From Viridothelium virens (Eukaryota; Ascomycota; Dothideomycetes; Trypetheliales; Trypetheliaceae), in assembly GCA_010094025.1 (NCBI GenBank), contig ML991857.1:1-64000 (forward strand): DNA of 64,000 nucleotides, in the 5' to 3' direction. Shown piece by piece: positions 11,173 through 23,100 of the stretch. Each line of letters starts with the position of its first letter. The stretch's first letter is position 1. The translations under genes and the position numbers were made by a program. Under the pieces are notes generated by a model. It did not search any database. It was not told the DNA's origin and saw nothing but the letters and a program-made list of their open reading frames with translations.

Positions 11173-12979
11173 TTGACTATGGCGCGGCGCGTTGGTTACG
11201 ACAGGAGGTCTTCTGCTGCTCTGAGGGCTCACCACGAACCTGTCATCAATGCTTCCTACATGCCCGAGCCTCAACTTTCTAATTCGTCTTCATCCAGGAG
11301 GCAGAAGCAGCCCTCACATCACTCTCCAGGATACGTCAGCACACCAGCATTTTGGGACAGCTTATCGAAGGTCTGGTTGACCAAACACGCCTTGAGAGAG
11401 TTCGACCGAAGGAACAGTCGACCACATTCTCCCGGCCGTCAATCCCACAGACCGATTACTCGGAATTTCCTGACTGAGCAGAGGAACGTTCGTAAGCCCA
11501 TATCCGCCGCCGACTTTCTTCGCAACTCTGCACCGGGCCGTTGGAGGGACGTCAAGCGATTCGCCCGGCACGGTGGTCCAGGCTTATCGGATCTCGTTGG
11601 CGTAAGTGCTACGATGCTTCCTTGCGTATAGCGCCGAAACTAACCGCACTGCTCAGTATCCTGAACCTACCCCTCTCAATCGCAAGATGAGCTCAAGCCG
11701 ATCGATTTCGCATCGGAATCATGGCCCGTCTAACTCGAGGATCAGAACCGTCAAAAGAACTTTAGTTGAGCAATCTACAAGTGGGAAAGGCAAAAGCACC
11801 ACGACCTCTAATCCTAACGATGCCAACTATCAGCAGAAGCTCATTGACGATGGCGTCTTTCCATATGGATACAAGTATCCGGACGGCAACCGCCCGCCAT
11901 TACCCCCCAATTGGGACGAGACCTGCAAAAGATTAGCGCAGCGTCGGCCATCCCTTTCTCCTTCTGCATTCCCGGAGGAAGCTTACCAAAAATTCGAGGA
12001 AGCGGATGCGGATGCGTTCAATGAGGATGCAGTTAAAGACACAGTACTTCCTGCAATGCTGCAAGCCATAGGTGCTTCGGCGGGGGCTCAAAAAAACATT
12101 TTGTTTACTAATATCGATCCGATTACGGATAACATCACGCAGGCCAAACCGGATTACTACTATGGCGCACAGCCCGAGCAGATCAATCCACGCGTTTGTA
12201 ATGAGCTCAGCAAACATATTATCCCTTCAAAACACGCTCACCTCCCCGCCGTGCCGAACTTCTTTCTGGAGGCAAAGGGGCCGTATGGGTCTGGCGCGGC
12301 GGCCAAACGCCAGGTTTGCCATGATGGTGCGATAGGGGCGAGAGCTATGCAGAGTCTTCGTTCGTACGGGCGGAGCGAACCGGTCTACGACAACCACGCC
12401 TATACCATTTCAGCAACCTACCATGAAGGGACGCTCAAGCTATATAACCACTGGGTTGCTCAACCAAACGGCCCAGGGACAAGGCCGGAGTATTACATGC
12501 ATCAACTGAATACTTGGAGCATGGCCGGCAACAAGGACGCCTTTCTCCAAGGAGCTACCGCGTTCAAGAATGCTCTGGACCTGACAAGGGAGCAAAGGAA
12601 CGCCGCAATTGGGTACGCGAGCGACGTGGCGGATCAAACAATCGAAGATGAGACTGGAAAAGAGGACGGCGGCGGAAGCGAAGGGGAGGAGGAAGAGAGA
12701 GAGGGAGGGGAAGAGGAAGCGAAGGAGGAAGAGGAAGAGGAAACGGAAAAAGAGGCGGAGGGTACGGTTGATGATGAGGCAGAGGCCGAATCGTCGAACA
12801 CGAAGCCTAGCTTTGACCGCGGTACCAGCCAAATCCTCAGCACACCGGGCGAGGACGAGGAGGAAAGCGAATCGTCCGTGGAAGGAGAAGAAGAATCACT
12901 GAGGCTTCCGCCGGCGAAGCGCCCATCATCATCAAAGTCGCACCGATCTCATCGACAGAAACGTAAGACTGACAATTAG
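11173..12979 (+). CDS. Fungal DUF7924-like protein with PD-(D/E)XK-type signature
   Basis: Exons 11173-11601 and 11657-12979 encode 583 residues. The N-terminal third is basic and low in complexity and includes the family-typical FWDSLSKVWLTKHALREFDRRN region. The central part matches the large fungal group annotated DUF7924: QAKPDYYYG with Asp309, PNFFLEAKG with Glu348 and Lys350, then KRQVCHDGAIGARAMQSLRSYG. The spacing D-(38)-E-x-K, with hydrophobic residues before each motif, resembles the core of PD-(D/E)XK nucleases, so a nucleic-acid role is possible; this is inference. After about residue 475 comes a strongly acidic Glu-rich tail and a basic C-terminus (HRSHRQKRKTDN) that could serve as a nuclear signal. 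The intron is 55 nt, phase 0. It is flanked upstream by the 138 bp tandem repeat. Confidence 0.75.
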
Positions 12980-14746
12980 AAGTGGCAGTGCAGTCGCAGT
13001 CACTGGCCGGAGCAATCACCGGTCATGAATCAGGTGGCGATTTGAATGAAAGTGTCGCTGTTCCTTTACTACGTCGCTTTGTGGTCCCATGCGACAACAG
13101 CTCTCTATGGACTGATATAGACATGCAGCAAGGCAGGTTGTAGGGTTGGATGGCGTTACTAATTGTATGTAGGTTCTTGGAGAGGAGCATCCGGGCAGTG
13201 GAAGCCGAACACCAGAATAGAGTCAGATTGGTGGCCTCTTAGTCGGTCTGCCGGTAGGATGCAGGCCGACGGCTGGGCGAATAAGCTTGATACTCTAGAT
13301 TCGCGACGACAAGATGGCCACTGCTGCAATTGTCAGAAGTCCACCACTCCAGCGCGGATACGCATCTTGAACCATTTTTGGTTGGTAAAGCCCATGATCT
13401 TATGCTCATTTCGTGATGATGCAGGACCATTGTAAACCTGTCCTGCTGAGCAGTGTTTGCTTCTGGTGAAGGGAGTGTGCGATCGCGCGGGAAAAGGAGG
13501 TGAATGTTGGACTTCAGTACCAGGAGATTGGAACTATCACAATATACAATCAGGGACCCAGCCGTTGAGTCAGGTCCTCTCTTTATGGTAAATACTGCCC
13601 CGGCTTTGCTATCATGAATATTGGTTTCTCCTACTTACTGCCACAAATCCATTGCAACTCCGATTGCCACCTTTAACATGCCGTACCCATCTCTTGTTTT
13701 CCCAGCTGGTCATAATCCTATTGAGAATGTTCAACCTGAGAACTGTCAAATATACGTTTGGCTAGTCAATAATGAAAAGGGTAGAGTGTAGATTGGATTA
13801 CCAAACAAGGCTCAGACGCAATGGTGACGGAAATATTGGGAAATCTTTCGGAACTCGATTTAAGTCTAAGGGAAGTACACAATAAAGGTGAACGATAAAG
13901 CAGTTTCTACAATATGCATACTTTAACTTCCAGATTTTTCTGTTAGGCATCATATATTGCAGGCGGTGCGGTTCGTACAGAAGCCTAGATGGTAATGATG
14001 AGAATAAGTACTCAAAGAGAACATGTTCTTATCTTCTTCCAGACACGCTCAAAATAAATTAGAAGTTACCGGTAATTGGTATACCTGCACCGCCAAAGAA
14101 GCCTCTACCATGGTGCACGCAGACTAATTGCCTCTATCCTGACATAGCTGCATTGAGCGGTACTCTAAAATCTGCTGAACAGAAAGCGGCGACGTGCGAG
14201 GCCTTCATGAGGAGGAGAATTTCCTCATCAAACGGATAGCAGAGTGACCTGATGAGACCGTAAGATTTCGTGACAACTTTCAACCACCTACTTTTCCTAG
14301 TGCTCTGGTACTTTTCCTAGTGCTGCTTGCGTGACTGGCTGAAGGCGCACAAGGATTGTCCGGATCACGGCTCCTCCCTCATCAGCCGCGAACGAAATAC
14401 TCTACTCACCACCTTGATTCACCATTGAGCCGAAAGCAAGATTCGTACCTCGCGAGTAACCACTAATACTCATCTCGGGAAACTGTTTTCTCAAGGGTCC
14501 AGTAAAATATACAGGGCGCTCATTTTCCGCAAGGTTCCCCACAGCCTTTTATGACGATCAATCTAAGACACGTCAAGGATCGTCATGCTAAAATCTCGAT
14601 TTCTCCGTGGTGGGTATCGCATTTATCCATATCAGACATGTGCAGTCCAATATTATGCTCTCGTTCATAAATTCTTTGTTCCCCTCTTGAGAATAATTCC
14701 TACAAGCTTCACGTCAGTTCTGACTCTCGTTAACTATCTCCTCGAG
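12980..14746. other. Long intergenic region
   Basis: About 1.75 kb with only short chance frames. The last few hundred bases contain the promoter of the mannanase gene. A short tandem repeat at 14288-14328 is listed separately. Confidence 0.45.
14288..14328 (+). repeat. 21 bp tandem repeat, two copies
   Basis: The unit CTACTTTTCCTAGTGCTCTGG is followed directly by TACTTTTCCTAGTGCTGC. It lies in the mannanase upstream region. Confidence 0.8.
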
Positions 14747-16024
14747 ATGAAGTTCCTTTTTGTTATAAGTTTGTTTCTTACCTCGCTCACACTTGCATCT
14801 GCGGCTCCGTCAAAGCCGGCTGCAGGGCTGCATCAGTGGTCGAAGAGACAGACTAATACTGTCTCGAAGCCGGATGGGCGGCTTTTTAATATCAATGGAA
14901 CGACCCAATATTTTGCAGGTAAGGTGAAGTTAGAATGTCTGAAGAGCACCAGCTAACTCGAACCAGGTACCAATGCCTGGTGGCTCAGCTACCTAACTTC
15001 AGATCAAGATGTTGACACCGTCATGTCCGAAATTGCGGCTGTTCGTTTCTCCCTCCCCCTCTGATCTCCGCAGTCCGCCTCACCACTAACACCATATCTC
15101 TAGACCCAATTGAAAGTCGTCCGCGTCTGGGCCTTTGGCTCCGTAAACTCCATCCCCCAAGCCGGCACGGTCTACTTCCAGATCCTCAACTCCACCGGCT
15201 CCTACCTCAACACCGGCGCGGACGGCCTCGCCCGCCTCGACGCCGTCGTCGCCAGCGCCGAAACCCACGGCATCCAGCTCGTGCTCCCCTTCACGAACAA
15301 CTGGAGCGACCTCGGCGGCATCCCATCGTACAACGCCGCCTTCGGCGACAACGCCACCTCGTGGTACACGTCTGCGCCGTCGCAAGCCGCCTACCGGTCG
15401 TACATCGAGGCGATCGTGAACCGCTACAAGAACAGCAGCGCCATCTTCGCGTGGGAGCTGTGCAACGAGCCGCGCTGCCAGGGCTGCGCCACCAGCGTCA
15501 TCACGAACTGGGCGGCGAACACGAGCAGCTACATCAAGTCGCTCGATGGCGCGCACATGGTGACGCTTGGGGACGAGGGCTGGTTTGCGCCAGCCGACGG
15601 GATCGGCGACGGGAGCTATGCGTATGGTGGCGATGTGGGCGTTGACTTTACGGCGAACCTTAAGATCGATACCCTGGATTATGGCACGTTTCATCTGTAT
15701 CCGGATAGCTGGGGGTATAATTATACGTGGGGTAGCACTTGGATCGAGGAGCATGACCAGGTGGGGAGTCAGATCGGGAAGCCGGTCGTGTTGGAGGAGT
15801 ATGGGACGCCGTTTCCGCATAATCATACGGGCACGGAGGCGCCGTGGCAGACGACGGTGGTGAATGCGACGCAGGTGGCGTATGATAGCTTCTGGCAGTT
15901 TGCGACGATCAACTTGACGTCCGGGAGTCAGTATGATGTGAATAGTATTTGGTACAATGATACCGAGTACACGGTGTTGGCGAGGCAGCATGCGGCAGAT
16001 ATGCTGGCAAAGAAGGTGGCGTGA
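14747..16024 (+). CDS. Secreted endo-beta-1,4-mannanase, GH5 (subfamily 7-like)
   Basis: Exons 14747-14918, 14967-15040 and 15104-16024 encode 388 residues. The enzyme cuts beta-1,4-mannan backbones in plant walls outside the cell. A signal peptide ([19 protein letters not shown]) is followed by a dibasic processing-like site (SKRQT) and the mature start. Family marks are [25 protein letters not shown], acid/base Glu204 in WELCNEPRC, and the nucleophile motif LEEYG (Glu313-314, the second probably catalytic). HLYPDSW and the C-terminal FWQFA also fit. There is no carbohydrate-binding module. The third exon is GC-rich with strong codon bias, which produces a long antisense frame. The second donor is GTTCGT, weaker than usual, but the frame and family alignment support it. 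Confidence 0.92.
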
Positions 16025-16194
16025 AGAGGATGGTAGAGGTGACGGTGCGATGAGGGTGTCTGTGGTGTTGACGTTCAAAACCAATCGTTGGTCTTGTCTA
16101 TTCATGTATATAGTTTCTATACGTACATAAAGATCGTTATCTCGTAAGCCGTTGGGAACCGCCATATTTGAACATGCTGTTTAGCAAACCAGTC

Positions 16195-17201
16195 CTAACA
16201 TTGACCTACCGTCCCTAGGAAAGGCTGATGCTCCTCCGTATTGGCTCCCTCTTTCGCTACAGGTGCAATCGTGGAGCCTCCCAGGCTTGGTTTCCGGTAG
16301 CCTGTCATTGGCCTCTGTGGTCTCCTGCTCTGCGCCTTCATCAGCGGCGGTAAGGGAGGCAATGGCCAGTCATCTCTCTTCAACTCCCGTCCGTCGATCT
16401 CATAACTATCATCCGCGCCCTCGAGGATACTCTGCGAAGCTCGGACGATGCCTCGCCCCATGACCACCCGTTGATTGGGTAGTACGACGTAGGTGCGCCG
16501 AGCCTCATTTGTGGCAACGACTTTAGTAGCTCTACGACGTTCCTGGAAGAGCTTTTTGCGCTGAATGACGCAGACTGTGATTATGATGAAGAGAGCAGCG
16601 CTAAGGGGAATACCGATCGAGACGCCCACGATGACAGGGTCCGGGGGAGAAGAATTATTTTCGGTACAAGAGCTTTGCTGTCTTCGGTAGAGTGGTTTTT
16701 GTGATGAAGTTGGCTCAGAGGCGTGATGGTGAGTGACGTATCCAATGGTCGGATTTATGAAAGGGGGCCGAGAGGAGCCATCGTAGATATTGGTGCACAG
16801 AGAATCGTTGACAGTTTCGTAGGCTGTGCAGCAGAACGCATTGCCTTCATTGTGTACAGGGGAAAGTCGTGACCAAGATGTTGCTATGGTTGATATTAGA
16901 AGTTGATAAGAGTTCAATGTATGCAATGTGACAGCAGCATACCTTCTCTACAGTGTTGGAAGCAAGCCGGATGGTCCCAATTTTGGTCAGTACACCCACC
17001 CACTGCGACCGAGTTATTCGATAGACAGAGGCCATTGCTTAGGCAATAATCCTGTACGCCGCAGCAATGAGACTCCGCTAGTTCTGGATGACATGCGAGA
17101 CTTTGCGTATCTACCTTGCCATTAGGAAGGTAGCATGTGTGTTTGTCCGTTCGAGCTGTCGAAATGAAAAAGGTAACAAGCAAAAAGTTAGATATGTGCA
17201 T
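16195..17201 (-). CDS. Cysteine-rich, single-pass membrane protein of unknown function
   Basis: Exons 16943-17201 and 16195-16883 (minus) join in frame to 315 residues. A signal peptide (MHISNFLLVTFFISTA) is followed by a cysteine-rich extracellular part with TCYLPNG, SHCCGVQDYCLSNGLCL and CFQHCREG. After a Ser/Thr-rich stalk comes one membrane helix (VIVGVSIGIPLSAALFIIITV) and a basic then proline- and serine-rich cytosolic tail. This layout, an ectodomain with a CCG..C..NG.C pattern and one helix, is common in Pezizomycotina and resembles wall-sensing or mid-type membrane proteins, but no function is established. It converges with the mannanase gene, and the two stop codons are about 170 bp apart. 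The intron is 59 nt, phase 1. Confidence 0.82.
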
Positions 17202-18751
17202 CGAGAAGGAAAAGAATGGAGGGGCAATTTCATTGCAAGAGATTAGAGAAAGAGATCATAGGCAAAAACAAGGACATTCGTGAGAGAAACCCATAGTTAT
17301 CATCTCAACTGTGTATCGTGGAGCCAAATATACCGTCTCAATTGTCACAAAGTAAGCATGAACTATTCCTTCTGAGCCCGTTCGCTGGAAACACGCCACT
17401 TCTGACCCTGCGTTCACGGAGCGAGTATCAAGTTCCCGACCACGCAGAGCAGTGGCTAAGCAATAGGATAGGCCTACATCAAAGACTGAGGGTGTGGTTA
17501 CCATTCGCCTTAAGAAGTTGCGTGATGGCATGCAGTTGGTCTTGAATGAAACATCCTACGCGTCAGAGAGCCGCAGCGCTCGGTCGTCGTTGGCAGGCGC
17601 CTTTGGAGATGAGGTACCAATCTTTTCGACGATCGACGATTGTATGGCCCCAATTCGGAACACAATCTTCCTTCGGGCACCCTAGATTATGCACCTACAT
17701 GAGGACGTAGGGAATTGTGATACCTGTGGTACAGCAAGCGAAACCGTAAGCGAAACCATAAGCGAGACGAAAGAAGACAATTACGCGGTCTACGCAGCTA
17801 AGGAAGTCTTGGACAAATCCGCACAATCGATGCACATAGTATGAGTACACAGGACTGCGTCGAGACCTTGAACTTATTATTACCCTCATCTCAAACATGC
17901 CTAGGGTCAACGTTATGGAGAACAAGTGGGGCTGAGCGCCCATTCGCTTGATCTGGCTACGTACCTAGAAACCTAACTCTATATGGTTAGTCAGCATGGC
18001 CTAGCGAACAGTGGGACGCCGATCTCGTCCTTTCAGTTGCTGGATCCTCCGTTCGTTAATAATGAATGACAGTCTCAGTGCAAGTCTCAATTATGGAAAC
18101 TCCGTGGTCACCGTGTATGTATTTATGTCCATCCTTTCCATGGTGCCCGAATCCCCAAACATTACGGTAACCCTAACACGGTCTTGATCCTGCAGTAGTC
18201 TCAGAAGTCTGGTATTCCATTGGGACCGAATTCGATAAACTTGACCGAGGCTTGAAGGTTTCCTAAGAGGATGCTGGACCCAAGAGCCTGCCCAATGAAT
18301 CGGTTTAATCGCTGTAAAGACGAGATGATGGAGCTTTCGATCATCATTTTATCAAGCTTGCCTCCCTCGTATCTAAAGACAATGTTCAGTTTCTCTTTCC
18401 GCGCCTTACTCAGTGACGACTAACAAAAGTAAATGTCCTTCTTACAGACCTGCCGTCATCTCATTTCTTCACTCCCCCAGATCGTCTGTCCTCGTCCACA
18501 GCAGCAGAGTCTTTCTACCCGTTCTCTGCTCTTCGATCACAACGTGGCGACGTCTTCGGTAACCAGAGATCTAAGCTTTAAGCACTTTTGAGCCACATGC
18601 CCACCTTGCGTGTCTGGTTCTTGTCGTGATCGATCAGAACTCACAGAGATTGAGACGTGAAAACTGGAGAATGACGGCGGAGATTGAGGGTGGAAACATG
18701 GAGATGATCGAGCAACAGGCGGAGTGGCCCTTCGAATCATCTCTTTTCGGT
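17202..18751. other. Intergenic
   Basis: About 1.55 kb with no supportable gene. It holds a three-copy 12 bp repeat at 17735-17770. A short GGGCTGAGCGCCCAT block near 17930 is similar to one near 36258. Confidence 0.4.
17735..17770. repeat. 12 bp tandem repeat, three copies
   Basis: The unit GCGAAACCRTAA occurs about three times in a row, the last copy degenerate (GCGAGACGAAAG). Confidence 0.7.
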
Positions 18752-19486
18752 CTACACTCCCAGTCTCTGCTTATTCTGTGGTCTGAGATTGCAAGTGGGC
18801 TCTTGATGCGACGATTTCGGGACGTCTTTAGATCGAATAACAAGCTCGAATGTCCTTTCAGCAGTTCTTTCACCTTTAATTTCCTGTTGCTCTTCGACTG
18901 GCCTATTGCCATGCGTCCGCCGCAGCTGTCTGCGGCTTTTACATGCTTGACGGCCCTTTTGTCTAGCCATTATCCTTGCCCTTTCCCATCCCCTGCCCTC
19001 TCCATTAGAGCCAGCCATATATATTTCGAGACCGTGACATGATAGCTTCTGAGCTCGACTAACGACTCTCTTAATCATTAAGCGGTCGTTCGTACTTTTC
19101 ACCTCGGCAAGACTTGTAGGAGCATGCTTGATGTGGTGATTGATAGATTCAACAATCTTAAATGAGTCGGAGTAGACTGCGACCTTTTGCACCTTGGTGG
19201 CCTGCGAGGAGTGGCGTTTGATCGTTCCGTTAGCAAGACCTAGTGCATGTACAAGAGCGAGCATATGAGCTCTAGCAGGCGTTTTGATGTTTTCAACCAC
19301 AAGTTTCTCTCGACTGAACCCATACTTGTGCTCTTGATCCGGAATTACTTGCTTCTTGTCTATGCCTGTCACTGCGCACTCAGCTCGCTGCACAATGCCC
19401 ACGCCAGCGCCCTGACAATAGACGTAATCCACGGCAGTATGCAAGGCTAGCACAAGCTGAGCGGTTTTCGAACTGTCCTCATCCAT
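18752..19486 (-). CDS. RNase H-like domain ORF, possibly a relic
   Basis: An open frame of 244 residues. The first 160 resemble the fungal RNase H-like fold: an opening beta hairpin (VYCQGAGVGIVQ), a helix rich in Ala/Leu (ARAHMLALVHALGLA), then VAVYSDSFKIVESI, which matches the third core strand with its Asp. The usual catalytic set appears incomplete, so nuclease activity is doubtful. The last third is basic and looks like frame beyond the domain. Such domains occur both as host genes in fungi and as parts of retroelements, and no reverse transcriptase was seen next to it. It is divergent from the NACHT receptor gene, with about 680 bp between starts. Confidence 0.45.
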   Translation of the reverse strand: MDEDSSKTAQLVLALHTAVDYVYCQGAGVGIVQRAECAVTGIDKKQVIPDQEHKYGFSREKLVVENIKTPARAHMLALVHALGLANGTIKRHSSQATKVQKVAVYSDSFKIVESINHHIKHAPTSLAEVKSTNDRLMIKRVVSRAQKLSCHGLEIYMAGSNGEGRGWERARIMARQKGRQACKSRRQLRRTHGNRPVEEQQEIKGERTAERTFELVIRSKDVPKSSHQEPTCNLRPQNKQRLGV

Positions 19487-20165
19487 AGATGGGGGATAGT
19501 TGAAGGCACCACTAAGTTCAATCTCCTCTGAGCGAAGAAGGTGAAGGTGCGGGTTTCTAAGTTAAAGTACCTAAGGTATCCAAGGGTGACTAGGAGAGCT
19601 AGCGAGCTTATACAATCACTATTTTCGGTTAGTTTGGGGCTGCCGCTACTTAGGCCAAAACCTCCGAGCACCGAAATTCAACTCTACCACCCAATTTACT
19701 CCGTAGTGGAGATTCTACAGTATCACTCTCCTAATATAGATATCTTTCTTCCGCCATTACTACTCATCAAGCAAGAACGGAGTCATCTCAATAGTAAGCT
19801 CTTCTAGGAAATCGCTGCTTTCTATCTTTACTTTAGTCGATCTCATATTCGGCTGTGCTTTCGGCCCCTGATCTACACGTATCTTTACATAATATGCGTC
19901 CGAGCGCAGCAGACAGAATAGCTGAAATCCTTGGTCATGCTTATTGGTTCAACACAACCCAGCCGTAACCCTTTCGGGTCGCAGATGCTGTGCGATCCGC
20001 AAGGCTGAATCTAAACAAAGATTTAAAATGAGAGAAACACGCCCCTACCCTTTGGACCCCAATTTCTTAACCACCGCTGGGAGAATCTTGCCAGCTGGAG
20101 TGGCTGGCCCTACTGAGAGCTTCCGTGATCATTTCCTCCTTGCCACAGGCCTTCGACGCTAAAAA
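19487..20165. promoter_or_regulatory. Divergent upstream region of RNase H-like ORF and receptor
   Basis: About 680 bp without a firm gene. A short plus-strand frame ends at 20162, three bases before the receptor ATG, and is not part of it. Confidence 0.4.
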
Positions 20166-23100
20166 ATGAATCTTGAGCAATCTCATGGCGAGATGGAAAG
20201 TAGGATAGTGGATTTCGAGACGTCAAATTGGCAGAAGGCCAAAGCTATGTTCGTGGAGGCACGCCGTGACAAGGACGAGGAAGTAAAACTAGGCCAGTTC
20301 CTTCAGGGATGGGTATCTGTGCAAGACGCCAAAGATATGTGCATTGCGACTAAGAATCAGGCAAGCAAGGAGTATGCGCCTATGCTTGGTAGCATACTCA
20401 ACAAAATTGACATGGCCAGCAAAGTCGGAGATTTGGCCATGAAATCCGCTCCAGAAAGCATTGGTCTCGCCTGGATGGGTGTCAAGCTATGCCTCCATTC
20501 TGTAATGGATGACTTTGCGACTTGTCAATCTTTCGGCGTTGCCTGTTCCGATATAATCGGAATCTTAATCTCCTGCGCATGCTATGGAAGGATGTTTGGA
20601 ATACCCAAAGGTCCGAAGAGTTTTCAAGAAATACATTCACAGATCGTTGATCAAATCCCCCAAATCTATTGCAATATTTTGGAGGTATCCTTTTCGGTCA
20701 AAAAATATATGAGCCATAACAAACTTGTTCGCACCGGGAAATACTTCTTCAGATCTGCCAACGAAAAGTTCAAAGACAAGATCCAGGCGCTGCATGAGAA
20801 TGAGGCCAAAATGAGCGACTTCGCTCATACGGCCTCCGAGCAAATGCAGGAGTATTATTCCACAAAAATGCTGGCCAATCAAAGCCGATCTTTTGAGGCT
20901 CAAGATGCAATCGCAAGGGACTTGCAAGTCCTAAAAGAAGAGTTGTCTTCATACGAACACATACGGAAGAGTGATGAGATATCAAATGCCGAGCTACTGG
21001 AACATTTGAGAGGCATTAATACGAAAACCCCGCTAGCTGCTGCCAAGGAGCAGTGCCAGAATTATCGAAAGCAGTTACGCATGGATGCAGTTCAAAGCAA
21101 TATCTTGCAAGCGAAAATCAATGAGAGAAGCCCACCAGAAACCTGTACATGGATATTTCGACATAGAGATTATGAAGAATGGCGTGATGCACCAAGTAAC
21201 AACATTCTTTGGGTCTCCGGCCGTGGTGGTTGTGGCAAATCAATCCTTGTTTCGGCCATCATTGACACCCTTAGGACTGAAGTCGAGGAAGGCAGAAACT
21301 TGCTTCATTATTTCTATTGTGATGCTGGTGACGAATCATCTAAGAAGACCGAAAAAATCCACAAGCATCTGCTGTCCCAGCTACTTGAGATGGTGGAAAA
21401 GACAGACGCGGTTGGCAAGATTGATGAGGCAAATAAAGTCACTAACAAGTTTCTGCAGAAGAGAACCGATACAAAACAAGCCAAACGGATCAGCTCCAAG
21501 GACTCAATCTCTTTTACAGAAGCATATCAAGACCTTGCTCGGATCCTAGGCCAACCCAAAATTTACTTGGTCATTGACGCGCTTGACGAATGCATTGACC
21601 TGGAAAAAGAAGGCTTAATTCAATCCCTGAAAGATATCATTAACTATGAGATTTTGGGAGTTCGTCTCAAATTTCTCATCTGCAGTCGGCCGGAACCGGA
21701 GATTGAAAAGGCTTTGAACGATTACTCGTCCATTGATGTCGAAGGAAATAACAGCCTAGATATTGAGAGCAATGTAAAAGTTGAACTCAGTCAATTATCT
21801 GGTTGGACCGAGGAGGAACGTGACCTTGCCTGCAAAGAAGTCACGCGGAAGGCAGGCGGCTACTTCCGTTGTGTTGCCCTGCTGATTCAGTTTCTTAGAA
21901 AGCCTTGGCAAAGACCATTGAGCCACAGGCTTTCTGAACTTCCTGAGGGATTGAATAACAATTATAGAGAAATCCTCCAAAAGACAGACAAAGCATATAT
22001 CGAACTACTTCGAATATGCATGACGTGGATCACTCTTGCAGAGGACGAAATCAAAGTGGGAGAGATCATCGATATTTATAGCCGGACCTTCTGCGAGCTC
22101 GAAGATGGCTCAAAGATTCCGGAGAATGATGGACCGCACCAGATTGATCAAATTAGAAGCGCCGGCAGCTCTTTTGTGCGCGTGATACCTGACACGAACA
22201 TCATTAAATTGCGACACTATACAGTCAAAGAGTTTTTTCTAGGTTCTCGGAAATCACAGACGATAGGAATAAGCGGAACTAACACCCTATCGAGTGAGCC
22301 AGCCCACTCGGAGGCAGACCAACCTTTTGAAATTTCAGAGAAACATGGTCACATAGAAATTGCAATAACTATCCTAGACCATATATCATCGAAGCTGTTT
22401 CGGGAGACCTATATGAAGTCATACTTGCCAATAATCGGGAATGAGTCTGACGTCCCGAGCGCACCTGACGGAACAGTGAATAGCAGTATGATGGACGAAA
22501 CAGACTCACACGCTGTCGGCATTGTTGCGTTGCCAAATGAGGACCAAGCCGTGAGCCAGGAAACGGATGATTCAAAGATGACCTCAACCACTTCCGATGG
22601 GAGCGTCTCTTCCCATTCCGATGAAACTGAAAGGGAAAACAGCCAAGCACGACTGAACGGTGTTTCGGATGAAAACCTCGATTCCGAGCAACCCAACACA
22701 AACGGCGAAAACGTAGAAGTCTCTACAGACAACCAAGTTCAAGATGCTGATGCGCGTGACGGGTTGGACTCTGACTCTGACGTTGATAGCGACGACCTGG
22801 AAAATAAGCCTGTATTTGACAGCTTTGGTGAAAATGTTCGCATCTTCAGATATGAGCCTCACTATCTAGGTTACCACCTTCAGAAGATTGAAGAGTTGTG
22901 GGGTTCTTCTGCTCATGAGGATGCTTTATGGAAGAAGTTTAGCGAGAGCCTCATGGATTTCATGCGACCAGATTCCGAAGCTTTCCTTACGTGGGTTAAT
23001 TATCTCGCAGAGCGAGGTCAGATGATTGTAAAGTCTGAACGTGGTACCATTACACCCATTCACGTAGCTTGCGGGTACGGCCTTCTTTCTGTCCTCAAAC

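Noticed and set aside
15086-16165. Minus-strand frame of 359 codons over the mannanase gene
   Set aside because: It is antisense to the GC-rich third exon of a clear GH5 enzyme. The composition (Arg/His/Ile-rich, then Gly/Ala/Val) is that of a shadow frame produced by codon bias.
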